DNA of 12,731 nt from an uncultured Sphingomonas sp. (GTDB lineage: Bacteria > Pseudomonadota > Alphaproteobacteria > Sphingomonadales > Sphingomonadaceae), in assembly GCA_934555855.1 (NCBI GenBank), contig CAKTFL010000014.1, forward strand, positions 1 to 12,731, written 5' to 3'. Below, piece by piece: positions 1-7,276 of the stretch (positions are counted from its first letter, which is position 1; every line of letters begins with the position of its first letter). Under the pieces are notes generated by a model that saw nothing but the letters and a program-made list of their open reading frames with translations, was not told where the DNA came from and did no database searches. The translations under genes were made by a program, and so were the position numbers.

Positions 1-92
1 GCCTGATCGAGAAAATGCATGGCGGCGCGCCTACCGCGTTCGCGCGGTCAACGCGAGTATCAGCGGTTCGCGGGCGACGATCCGGGTTCGGG

Positions 93-488
93 TCAGCCCG
101 ATACCTGCGGGGCGGGGGCGCGCGACGCAAGCTGCTCGACCACCTCGATCAACTGTTCCGCGCAGACGGGTTTGCCCAGGCTGGCCGTGTCGGTGAAGCG
201 GTCGGTCAGGACGGATCGGTCGTAGCCGGTCAGAAAGGCGAACGGGATCCCGCGCGCCTGCAGCTTGTCGGCGACGTCGAAGGCCATTTCTCCGCCAAGG
301 TTCACGTCAAGCAGCGCGCCGTCGATCGCCCGGTCCCCATCGATCAGAGCGCTTGCCTGGTTCGCGGTCGGCACCGGCCCGATCACTTCCGCGCCGACTT
401 CCGCGAGCAGGCCGCGCGCCTCATCCGCAAGAAAATACTCGTCCTCGACGATCAGGATACGCAGTCCCGCCAATCGGTCCGAAGTCAT
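93..488 (-). CDS. Single-domain response regulator (receiver only)
   Basis: A 131-residue protein consisting of one CheY-like receiver domain with no output domain. Visible landmarks are the acidic pair E15/D16 in LIVEDE, the phospho-acceptor D61 in LLDVNLGG, the switch Thr87 in FAFLTGYD and the conserved Lys106 in LGKP. Such proteins take a phosphate from a histidine kinase and act through protein contacts or as phosphate sinks. The PFAFLTGY segment resembles the FAT GUY motif of alphaproteobacterial receivers such as SdrG of the general stress response, but with Leu in place of Ala; I infer membership in that group or a near relative. It is divergent from an HWE kinase gene 178 bp away, the natural candidate partner. 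The ATG start is preceded by a purine-rich AAGGACAGGGG stretch. The family call is secure; the pathway is inferred. Confidence 0.93.
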   Translation of the reverse strand: MTSDRLAGLRILIVEDEYFLADEARGLLAEVGAEVIGPVPTANQASALIDGDRAIDGALLDVNLGGEMAFDVADKLQARGIPFAFLTGYDRSVLTDRFTDTASLGKPVCAEQLIEVVEQLASRAPAPQVSG

Positions 489-604
489 CGATTTCGCCCC
501 TGTCCTTACGGCTAATGTAAATCAGCATGGCCGTCCCGGTTCCTCTTCACCGTAATCTTACGCCCTCAATCATCGCCACTCGGGTTGATTGAAGGAGATT
601 TTTC

Positions 605-630
605 GACAGCCTCCGCGTTATGTGGCTGTC
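605..630. repeat. Inverted repeat in the kinase leader
   Basis: GACAGCC at 605-611 and GGCTGTC at 624-630 are perfect 7-bp inverted arms around a 12-base loop. The element lies 36 bases ahead of the histidine kinase start codon, so it could be an operator or an RNA hairpin in the leader. No known binding motif is recognised. Confidence 0.35.
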
Positions 631-670
631 AACGACGCAGACCGTGCGGACCAGCCTGGATAATCGATGA
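620..670 (+). other. Possible 16-codon leader ORF overlapping the kinase start
   Basis: An ATG at 620 opens a 16-codon frame (MWLSTTQTVRTSLDNR) whose TGA stop at 668-670 overlaps the kinase ATG at 667 as ATGA, the arrangement used for translational coupling. The kinase itself has only a weak ribosome binding site. Against it, the leader ATG has no Shine-Dalgarno at proper distance; an AAGGAG at 592-597 is 22 bases away. It may be chance. Confidence 0.18.
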
Positions 671-1464
671 ACCGGAAAGAATCTCCTGCCGTATCAACAG
701 GGTCGGCCGTGTCCGATCAGGCTGACGCGCTGCGCGCCGAACTGGCGGTGACGCGGCGCGAGGTGGAGGATCTGCGCGAGGCCCTGCGCGCCGCCCGGGT
801 GCGTGAGCGACTGCTCGCCGGCGAGGTGCAGCATCGCGTCCGCAACATGCTGGCGGTGATCCGCTCCATCTTCCGACGCACCCGCGAAAGCGGGGCGTCC
901 AACGACGAATTCGCCGAACATTTCGAGGGGCGGCTCGATGCGGTCGCCCGATACGAGGCGGGGGCTGGCGGGCCGGGATCGCCCGAAACGGAACTGGAGG
1001 ACATCCTCCGCAACGAGCTTCTCCAGGCGCACTGCCTGGACGGTCCGAATTGCGTGCTCAGCGGCCCGCCCGTGTATCTGCGGCATCGGTCTGTCGAGTT
1101 GATGGGACTGGCCGTTCACGAGCTTGCCACCAATTCCATCAAGTTCGGCGCGCTGTTCCATGGCGGCCGGCTTTCGGTGGAATGGTCGCTGTCGGGGTCG
1201 GCGGAGCGGCCCGAACTGCACCTGCGCTGGATCGAGACCGGGGTGCCCCTGGTCGCGCCCACCCCTCGTGCGCGTGGATTCGGCCAGCAGCTGATCGAGG
1301 AGGCCCTGCCGTACCAGCTGGGTGCGACCACGTCCTTCACGCTGAAACCGGGCGGGCTGGAATGCACCATCCGGCTGCCGCTTGCGGGTGCCGCTCCCGA
1401 CCGGGACCTTGCCGATGACCTGGTGGCCGACGAGCGGCCGCTGCTGCCCTCAGAGGTGGAGTGA
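667..1464 (+). CDS. HWE-family sensor histidine kinase, soluble, no sensor domain
   Basis: A 265-residue cytoplasmic kinase that should autophosphorylate and pass phosphate to a receiver protein. The H-box is GEVQHRVRNMLAVIRS with phospho-acceptor His56. The N-box HELATNSIKFGA has His151 and Asn156, and the G1 region LRWIETG supplies Trp188 and Glu190; that His plus W-x-E set defines the HWE subfamily. A glycine segment, RGFGQQLIEE, follows. Residues about 15-50 are charged, heptad-like and probably a coiled coil that extends the dimerisation helix. There is no PAS, GAF, transmembrane or other input domain, so the signal must arrive through a partner or through the coiled coil. The ATG at 667 is the first plausible start; upstream Shine-Dalgarno pairing is weak. 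The single-domain receiver encoded divergently is the likely phosphate acceptor, and the following Crp/Fnr gene is probably in the same transcript. Confidence 0.93.
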   Translation: MNRKESPAVSTGSAVSDQADALRAELAVTRREVEDLREALRAARVRERLLAGEVQHRVRNMLAVIRSIFRRTRESGASNDEFAEHFEGRLDAVARYEAGAGGPGSPETELEDILRNELLQAHCLDGPNCVLSGPPVYLRHRSVELMGLAVHELATNSIKFGALFHGGRLSVEWSLSGSAERPELHLRWIETGVPLVAPTPRARGFGQQLIEEALPYQLGATTSFTLKPGGLECTIRLPLAGAAPDRDLADDLVADERPLLPSEVE

Positions 1465-1466
1465 CC

Positions 1467-2192
1467 ATGATGAACGCCGCAACGATCGCCGTGCCGACCA
1501 TGTCGCCGCTGATGACCCGCCTGGCGAAGCTGGCTACGCTTGAACAGGTCGAAGTCGCTTCCCTTCGCGCGGCGGAGCGCGACCAGCGCCGCTATGCCCC
1601 CCGGCGCGAACTGATGGCGGAGGGCGACCCGATCAGAGAACGCGCTGCGCTGCTCAGCGGCTGGGCCTGCCGCCAGCGTGACCTGCCGGACGGGCGCCGC
1701 CAGATCCTGAATTTCCTGGTGCCGGGCGACCTGATCGGCATGGACACGCATCGCAACCCCCTCGCGGCCACCACGGTGCTGGCGATCACGGAAGTAGTGA
1801 CGTGTGCGCTTCCACCGGCCGGTGCGCCGGGAGGAGGGCTGGCAGAGGCGTATGCGGTCAGCACCGCGCTGGAACAGCATTATCTGCTCGCGCATATCAC
1901 GCGGCTCGGCCGGCTCAGTGCTTATGAACGGCTCGCCGACTGGTTCCTGGAAACACAGGACCGGCTTGATCTCGCCGGGCTGGCGACCGGCGACCGCTTT
2001 CCGCTGCCGCTGACCCAGGAGATGCTGGCCGACGCGCTGGGACTTACCAGCGTTCATATCAACCGGACGCTTCAGGCGATGCGGCGCGACGGCGTGCTGA
2101 TCGCCCGGAGCGGCGTGATCTCGCTTCCCGACCGGGACCGGCTGAAAGATCTGGTCGATTACCGGCCGGCGCGGATCAGCTCCGAGGGGTAA
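1467..2192 (+). CDS. Crp/Fnr-family transcriptional regulator
   Basis: A 241-residue protein with an N-terminal cyclic-nucleotide-binding-like beta-roll (about residues 25-115) and a C-terminal winged helix-turn-helix (about 180-225; LTQEMLADALGLTSVHINRT is the DNA-binding core). It resembles the Crp/Fnr proteins often found beside HWE kinases in alphaproteobacteria. The region matching the phosphate-binding cassette of Crp (around residues 87-105, GDLIGMDTHRNPLAA) lacks the Arg-Ser/Thr-Ala signature. It also has no N-terminal cysteine cluster for an iron-sulfur centre. It therefore probably binds neither cAMP nor oxygen in the classic way. I chose the ATG at 1467 because AGGTGG at 1454-1459 lies 7 bases upstream; ATG 1470 is possible, and GTG 1461 overlaps the kinase stop. 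The 3' end overlaps the opposing TetR gene. Confidence 0.9.
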   Translation: MMNAATIAVPTMSPLMTRLAKLATLEQVEVASLRAAERDQRRYAPRRELMAEGDPIRERAALLSGWACRQRDLPDGRRQILNFLVPGDLIGMDTHRNPLAATTVLAITEVVTCALPPAGAPGGGLAEAYAVSTALEQHYLLAHITRLGRLSAYERLADWFLETQDRLDLAGLATGDRFPLPLTQEMLADALGLTSVHINRTLQAMRRDGVLIARSGVISLPDRDRLKDLVDYRPARISSEG

Positions 2193-2821
2193 GCGGAGGG
2201 GCCGGGATGGGGCTGGCTTGCCGCCAGTTCCCGGTCGAGTATCGCGACCAGCGCCCCGACCAGGCGGGGCACGTCGAGCAGGGGGCAGAGCAGCTGGTGC
2301 TGGAACACGCCCATCGACAGGGTCATGACGGCGTCGGTCATGACCGCCCGGCGCTGCTCCTGCGTCTCGCCCGGCATGAGCAGTTCGAGCGCGCCCAGGA
2401 TATGCCGGCGGAGATTTTCCTGCAGCGTGCGGAAGATCGCCGCGATCCGCTCGTTCCGGCATGACTCGGCCATGATCTCCGAAAACAGCCGGGCGTCGTC
2501 GATATCGCCGGGTTCAAGAAACTCGTGGAGCCATTTCCTGACGCATTCGAGGTTCTTGTCCCGGATCGCCTGGTCGAGCGCCTCGTACATCATCAGCCGA
2601 CCGCAATCGACTTCGACCAGGGCGGCAACGATATCTTCCTTGGAGGAAAAATCGCGATAGATCTGACCCACCGCGACGCCAGACTCCTTGGCGATCTGAG
2701 CCATGCCGGTCGCGTGAAATCCGTTTTCGACAAACAGCTTGCGCGCCGTATCCATGACGCGCCGCCGACGTTGCTCGGCGCGGCTGGGGGCATGGTCGCC
2801 GCACTGGAACAGGGCTGTCAC
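2159..2821 (-). CDS. TetR/AcrR-family repressor of the RND efflux operon
   Basis: A 220-residue TetR-type regulator. The N-terminal helix-turn-helix spans about residues 18-62, with GMAQIAKESGVAVGQIYRDF as the DNA-binding part, followed by a helical ligand-binding domain. Proteins of this kind repress a divergent RND pump operon and are released by pump substrates. The gene is divergent from the efflux operon and a strong palindrome lies between them, which fits local repression and autoregulation. The start is uncertain: an open frame runs back to ATG 2920, but that would place the operator at 2877-2902 inside the coding region. GTG 2821 leaves 13 residues before the conserved SRAEQRRRR segment. 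Its Shine-Dalgarno is poor, yet a tiny leader frame ends on it. The stop lies inside the 3' end of the Crp/Fnr gene on the other strand. Confidence 0.9.
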   Translation of the reverse strand: MTALFQCGDHAPSRAEQRRRRVMDTARKLFVENGFHATGMAQIAKESGVAVGQIYRDFSSKEDIVAALVEVDCGRLMMYEALDQAIRDKNLECVRKWLHEFLEPGDIDDARLFSEIMAESCRNERIAAIFRTLQENLRRHILGALELLMPGETQEQRRAVMTDAVMTLSMGVFQHQLLCPLLDVPRLVGALVAILDRELAASQPHPGPSAYPSELIRAGR

Positions 2822-2841
2822 GCTTCCGACCCGATCCGCAT
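2818..2841 (-). other. Possible 7-codon leader ORF coupled to the TetR gene
   Basis: On the minus strand an ATG at 2841 opens a 7-codon frame (MRIGSEA) whose TGA overlaps the proposed GTG start of the TetR gene as GTGA. A good Shine-Dalgarno, AAGGAGAG, lies at 2860-2853, 11 bases before the ATG. This would explain how a GTG start with poor local ribosome binding is translated. It is a pattern-based inference. Confidence 0.3.
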
Positions 2842-2844
2842 GGC

Positions 2845-2874
2845 TTGACGTACTCTCCTTCTTCGCAGTAGCAG
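2845..2874 (+). promoter_or_regulatory. Candidate promoter of the efflux operon
   Basis: TTGACG at 2845-2850 matches the -35 consensus in 5 of 6 positions. A weak -10 candidate, TAGCAG, lies 18 bases downstream at 2869-2874. Transcription would begin inside the palindromic operator that follows, so a bound repressor would block it. The -10 match is poor, so the assignment is tentative. Confidence 0.3.
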
Positions 2875-2876
2875 CA

Positions 2877-2902
2877 TGTGTGAGTGATCGTTCACTCACA
2901 CA
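2877..2902. promoter_or_regulatory. TetR-type operator, perfect 11-bp inverted repeat
   Basis: The arms TGTGTGAGTGA (2877-2887) and TCACTCACACA (2892-2902) are perfectly complementary around a 4-base TCGT spacer. The palindrome lies between the TetR-type repressor gene and the efflux operon and ends 20 bases before the adaptor ATG. Length, symmetry and placement are those expected for an AcrR-like operator controlling both directions. Binding by the neighbouring repressor is inferred. Confidence 0.8.
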
Positions 2903-2922
2903 GGCAATCATCGGAATCAAGC

Positions 2923-4095
2923 ATGATCACAACGCGTCACGGCGCTGCGGCACTCCTTTTCGCGCTTGCGGCCTGCGGGCAGCAGGGCGATGGACAGCAG
3001 GGTGGCGGCCAAGCCGCGCCTCCGCCGACTCCGGTCGGGTTCGTCGTGATGCGGGAGCAGCCGGTGACGCTAACCACCGAGCTGCCGGGGCGTACCGCCG
3101 CCTTCGAGACGTCGGAAGTGCGACCGCAGGTCAACGGGCTGGTGAGGGCGCGGTTGTTCGCGGAAGGCGATCTGGTCCGTGCCGGCCAGCCGCTCTACCG
3201 GATTGATCCGGCTCCCTATCAGGCGCAGGTGGCCAGCGCGCAGGCGGCGGTGACCCGGGCGCGAGCGAGCATCGCCTCGTCGCAGGCGCTGGCGCGCCGC
3301 TATGGCGAGCTGGTCAAGATCAACGCCATCGCTCGCCAGGAGTTCGAGAACGCGCAGACCACCGCCGCGCAGGCGCGGGCCGACGTCGCCGCGCAGCAGG
3401 CGGCGCTCCGGACGGCGCAGATCGACCTCGCCCGCACGACCGTCCGCGCGCCGATCACCGGCCGGATCGGGCGCTCGATCTACACCACCGGCGCGCTGGT
3501 CACCGCACAGCAGGCGGATCCGCTGACCACCATCCAGCGGCTCGACCCCATCTATGTCGACATCCAGCAGTCGAGCGCCGACATCCTGCGCCTGCGTGAG
3601 CAGGTCATGGCGGGTCAGGTGTCGCGCGGCGGCACCGCGCGCGTCCGGCTGAAGCTGGAAACGGGCACCACCTATCCGCGCGAGGGTACGCTGCGCTTCG
3701 CCGACGTGACGGTCGACCCGTCCACGGGCTCGCAGACGATCCGGGCGCTGTTTCCCAATCCCAACGGCCTGTTGCTGCCGGGCATGTTCGCGCGTGCCGA
3801 ACTGGTCGAGGGAACGCAGGGCCACGCCATTCTCGTGCCACAGCGGGCCGTCAGCCGTGACGAGCGCGGCAACGCGACCGTGCTCGTGGTCGGCAAGGGC
3901 AACAAGGCCGAACCGCGCGTGTTGAAGACCGGCCGCGCGCAGGGCGACAACTGGATCATCACGTCCGGCCTGAAGCCTGGCGACCGCGTGATCGTGGAGG
4001 GCGCCATGATGCTGCGCCCGGGGATGCCGGTGAACCCGTCACCCTTTACCGACAAGCCGGCCGCGGCCGGCGCCCCCGGACCCCAGGCGAAGTAA
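2923..4095 (+). CDS. RND efflux periplasmic adaptor (membrane fusion lipoprotein)
   Basis: A 390-residue AcrA/MexA-type adaptor that bridges the inner-membrane pump and outer-membrane channel. The N-terminus is a lipoprotein signal with lipobox LAAC, lipidated Cys18, then a Gln/Gly/Pro-rich linker to about residue 38. Next come the first half of the lipoyl-like barrel (about 60-100, with VNGLVRARLFAEGDLVRAGQ), an Ala/Gln-rich alpha-hairpin coiled coil (about 100-172), the second lipoyl half (TTVRAPITGRIGRS), then beta-barrel and membrane-proximal domains to the end (GLKPGDRVIVEG). Length is usual for the family. ATG 2923 is chosen because it gives a proper lipoprotein signal; a GTG at 2884 would add 13 residues and fall within the operator. 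The pump gene starts 6 bases after the stop, so they are co-transcribed. The upstream TetR-type protein is the likely repressor. Confidence 0.96.
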   Translation: MITTRHGAAALLFALAACGQQGDGQQGGGQAAPPPTPVGFVVMREQPVTLTTELPGRTAAFETSEVRPQVNGLVRARLFAEGDLVRAGQPLYRIDPAPYQAQVASAQAAVTRARASIASSQALARRYGELVKINAIARQEFENAQTTAAQARADVAAQQAALRTAQIDLARTTVRAPITGRIGRSIYTTGALVTAQQADPLTTIQRLDPIYVDIQQSSADILRLREQVMAGQVSRGGTARVRLKLETGTTYPREGTLRFADVTVDPSTGSQTIRALFPNPNGLLLPGMFARAELVEGTQGHAILVPQRAVSRDERGNATVLVVGKGNKAEPRVLKTGRAQGDNWIITSGLKPGDRVIVEGAMMLRPGMPVNPSPFTDKPAAAGAPGPQAK

Positions 4096-4101
4096 CCGCT
4101 C

Positions 4102-7100
4102 ATGTCCCGCTATTTCATCGATCGCCCGATCTTCGCCTGGGTGCTGGCCGTCATGGTCGTCATCGCCGGGCTTTTGTCGATCCGGAGCCTGCCGATCGCG
4201 CAGTTCCCGGCCATCGCGCCGCCCGCGGTCGCGATCACCGCGACCTATCCGGGCGCCGATGCCCAGACGCTGGAAAACACGACCACCCAGATCATCGAGC
4301 AGCAGCTGAAGGGGATCGACCACCTCCGCTACTTCTCGTCATCTTCCTCGTCCGCCGGCACCGCCACCATCACGCTCACCTTCGAGCAGGGGACGGATCC
4401 GGACATCGCGCAGGTCCAGGTCCAGAACAAGCTGCAGGCGGCGACGCCCCTGCTGCCGCAGGAAGTGCAGCGCCAAGGCATCCTGGTGGCCAAGGCGACC
4501 CAGAACTTCCTGCTGTTCGTCGGCCTCTATTCCGAAAACGGCCAGCACGATGCGGACGACCTGGCCGACATTGTCGCCTCCAAGATCCAGGATCCGCTGT
4601 CGCGGGTGACCGGGGTCGGCGACACCCAGATCTTCGGCTCCCAGTACGCGATGCGGATCTGGGTCGATCCGGTGAAGCTGAGCAACTACGCGCTCACCAT
4701 GGCCGACGTGACGGCGGCGGTAACCGCCCAGAACGCGCAGGTATCGGCCGGCCAGATCGGCGCGCAGCCCGCTCCCAAGGAGCAGATGCTGAACGCCACG
4801 GTGTCCGTGTCGTCGCGGCTGACCACGCCCGACCAGTTCGCGCAGATCCGGTTGAAGAGTAATCCGGACGGGTCCGTGGTACGGCTCGGCGATGTCGCGC
4901 GGGTTGCGATCGGTGCGGAAAACTACAGCTACTCGGCGCAGTGGAACGGCAAGCCCGCGTCCGGCATCGGCATCAAGCTGGCTCCCGGCGCGAACGCGCT
5001 GAACACCGTTGTCGCGGTCAAGGAGCGGGTGAACCAGCTTGCCAAGTCCTTCCCGCCGGACGTCAAGGTCATCTTCCCCTACGACACCTCGCCGTTCGTG
5101 CGCCTGTCGATCGAGCAGGTGATCGAGACGCTGGTCGAAGCCGTCGTCCTCGTCTTCCTCGTCATGTTCCTGTTCCTCCAGAACTTCCGTGCGACGCTGA
5201 TCCCGACGATCGCGGTCCCGGTGGTGCTGACGGGCACGTTCGGGGTGCTGGCGGCATTCGGTTATTCGATCAACACGCTGACCCTGTTCGGCATGGTGCT
5301 GGCCATCGGCCTGCTGGTCGACGACGCGATCGTGGTGGTCGAGAACGTCGAACGCCTCATCACCACGGAGAACCTCAGTCCGAAGGAAGCCGCGCGCAAG
5401 TCGATGGACGAGATCACCGGCGCTTTGATCGGCATCGCGCTGGTGCTGTCGGCGGTGTTCCTGCCGATGGCGTTCTTCGGCGGGTCGACCGGCGTGATCT
5501 ACCGCCAGTTCTCCATCACCATCGTCTCGGCCATGGTCCTGTCGATCGCGGTCGCGTTGATCCTGACACCCGCGTTGTGCGCGACAATCCTGAAGCCGCA
5601 CGACCCGAACAAGCATGAAGGCAACGGGCCGCTCGCCCGCTTTTTCCGCTGGTTCAACGACAAGTTCGATCGCGGTCGGGATCGGTATGAGCGCGGGGTG
5701 CAGTCCACGGCTCGCCGCTGGGGGCGGTCGCTGATCGCCTATGCGCTGATCCTGGCAGGCATGGTGTTCCTGTTCATGCGCCTGCCGACCGGCTTCCTGC
5801 CGGATGAGGACCAGGGCGTGATGATCGCGCTGGTGCAGGGCCCGCCGGGATCGACCACCGCGCGCACTCAGAAGGGGCTCGACTTGGTCCGCGACCACTT
5901 CCTCAAGGATGCGGGCAGTGCGATCCGGGGTGTCTACACCATCAACGGCTTCAGCTTCGCCGGCGTCGGTCAGAACAGCGGCATCGCCTTCATGCCGATG
6001 AAGGAATGGAAGGACCGTCCGGGCGCCGAGAACAAGGCGCAGGCGATCATCGGCCGCGCGATGGGCGTGTTCTCGCGCTACAATGACGGACTGATCTTCG
6101 CGGTTATTCCGCCCGCCGTACAGGAACTGGGCAACGCCACGGGGTTCGACCTGCAGCTGGTGGATGAGGAGGGCATCGGACATGACCGGCTGCTCGCCGC
6201 GCGCAACCAGCTGCTGGGCATGGCGTCGCAGAACAAGTCGCTGGTCGGCGTGCGTCCCAACGCGCTGGACGACGCCCCGCAGCTGAAGGTGGATATCGAC
6301 CAGGACAAGGCGCGCGCGCTGGGCCTGGATCTGTCGACGGTGAACAACACGATCTCAACCGCGTGGGGCGGATCGTACGTCAACGACTTCATCGACCGCG
6401 GCCGCGTGAAGCGCGTCTACATCCAGGCCGACGAGCCGTATCGCCTGGCACCCGAGGATATCGGCAGCCTGTACGTGCGCGGCGCGAGCGGTACGATGGC
6501 GCCCTTTACCGCCTTCTCCAACCTGTCCTGGCGGCAGGGGCCGATGCAGCTGACGCGCTACAACGGCCAGCCGGCGATGGAGATACTGGGTCAGCCGGCA
6601 CCGGGCGTGTCGTCGGGCGCGGCGCTGAAGGCGATGCAGGACATGCAGGCCAAGCTGCCGCCCGGCACCCGGCTGGACTGGACGGGCCTCAGCTATGAGG
6701 AGCAGCTGTCCGGCGGTCAGGCGCCGGCGCTGTATGGCCTGTCGCTGTTGATCGTCTTCCTCTGCCTGGCGGCGCTGTATGAAAGCTGGTCGGTGCCCGT
6801 GGCCGTGATGCTGGTCGTGCCCCTGGGCGTGGTGGGCGCGTTGCTGGCTGCGATCCTGACGGGTTTGAACAACGACATCTACCTGCAGGTGGGCCTGATC
6901 ACCACGATTGGCGTGTCCGCTAAGAATGCCATCCTGATCGTGGAGTTCGCGGAGGAAAGGCTGGCCGAAGGCTTATCGCCGTTCGATGCGGCGATCGAGG
7001 CGGCCAAGCTGCGCCTACGGCCGATCCTGATGACCAGCCTTGCCTTTGTGTTCGGCGTGTTTCCGCTCGCCATCGCGAACGGCGCGGGCGCGGGCGGACA

Positions 7101-7272
7101 GAATGCGATCGGCCGCGCAGTGGTCGGCGGCATGTTGTCCGCAACGGTGCTCGCCATCTTCTTCGTGCCGTTGTTCTTCGTTCTCGTGCTCCGCCTGATG
7201 GGCAAGGGCGGCAAGGCCGATCCCGCCGTGAGCGACGAGCCGGAGGGGCGCCCCGCGCCCCAGGGAGCCTGA
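4102..7272 (+). CDS. RND multidrug efflux pump, AcrB/MexB-like (HAE1 family)
   Basis: A 1056-residue inner-membrane proton/drug antiporter, close in length to AcrB (1049). It starts [20 protein letters not shown], the typical first transmembrane helix. Two large periplasmic loops follow the first and seventh helices, giving the usual twelve-helix duplicated layout. The proton-relay residues are present: Asp407 and Asp408 in [16 protein letters not shown], and Lys941 in [13 protein letters not shown], plus the Arg residues of [11 protein letters not shown] near 971-973. All are consistent with an active pump for hydrophobic or amphiphilic drugs. Actual substrates cannot be read from sequence. 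The adaptor gene is 6 bases upstream and the channel gene 4 bases downstream, so the three subunits come from one transcript. I see no truncation or frameshift. Confidence 0.97.
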   Translation: MSRYFIDRPIFAWVLAVMVVIAGLLSIRSLPIAQFPAIAPPAVAITATYPGADAQTLENTTTQIIEQQLKGIDHLRYFSSSSSSAGTATITLTFEQGTDPDIAQVQVQNKLQAATPLLPQEVQRQGILVAKATQNFLLFVGLYSENGQHDADDLADIVASKIQDPLSRVTGVGDTQIFGSQYAMRIWVDPVKLSNYALTMADVTAAVTAQNAQVSAGQIGAQPAPKEQMLNATVSVSSRLTTPDQFAQIRLKSNPDGSVVRLGDVARVAIGAENYSYSAQWNGKPASGIGIKLAPGANALNTVVAVKERVNQLAKSFPPDVKVIFPYDTSPFVRLSIEQVIETLVEAVVLVFLVMFLFLQNFRATLIPTIAVPVVLTGTFGVLAAFGYSINTLTLFGMVLAIGLLVDDAIVVVENVERLITTENLSPKEAARKSMDEITGALIGIALVLSAVFLPMAFFGGSTGVIYRQFSITIVSAMVLSIAVALILTPALCATILKPHDPNKHEGNGPLARFFRWFNDKFDRGRDRYERGVQSTARRWGRSLIAYALILAGMVFLFMRLPTGFLPDEDQGVMIALVQGPPGSTTARTQKGLDLVRDHFLKDAGSAIRGVYTINGFSFAGVGQNSGIAFMPMKEWKDRPGAENKAQAIIGRAMGVFSRYNDGLIFAVIPPAVQELGNATGFDLQLVDEEGIGHDRLLAARNQLLGMASQNKSLVGVRPNALDDAPQLKVDIDQDKARALGLDLSTVNNTISTAWGGSYVNDFIDRGRVKRVYIQADEPYRLAPEDIGSLYVRGASGTMAPFTAFSNLSWRQGPMQLTRYNGQPAMEILGQPAPGVSSGAALKAMQDMQAKLPPGTRLDWTGLSYEEQLSGGQAPALYGLSLLIVFLCLAALYESWSVPVAVMLVVPLGVVGALLAAILTGLNNDIYLQVGLITTIGVSAKNAILIVEFAEERLAEGLSPFDAAIEAAKLRLRPILMTSLAFVFGVFPLAIANGAGAGGQNAIGRAVVGGMLSATVLAIFFVPLFFVLVLRLMGKGGKADPAVSDEPEGRPAPQGA

Positions 7273-7276
7273 TCTG

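Noticed and set aside
1..92. A possible gene beginning on the minus strand at an ATG at 20, or the end of a plus-strand gene
   Set aside because: Only 20 bases of the minus-strand frame are visible and no convincing Shine-Dalgarno precedes it; plus-strand frames look like shadows of the response regulator. I assign nothing here.
514..543. GGAACC on the minus strand as the -35 element of an EcfG-type stress promoter for the response regulator
   Set aside because: The -35 half fits, but at 16-17 bases spacing there is ATTT rather than CGTT. Half a promoter is not enough.
594..619. GGAGA then CGTT with 17-base spacing as an EcfG-type promoter for the HWE kinase
   Set aside because: The -35 part differs from GGAAC at two of five positions, so it is probably chance.
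1116..2462. A 448-residue minus-strand open frame across kinase, Crp-type and TetR genes
   Set aside because: It spans three recognisable genes in other frames and has biased composition with no domain, so it is a shadow.
4339..6183. A 614-residue open frame on the minus strand inside the pump gene
   Set aside because: It has the His/Arg/Asp-rich composition of an antisense shadow in GC-rich DNA and no recognisable domain, and the pump on the other strand is unmistakable.
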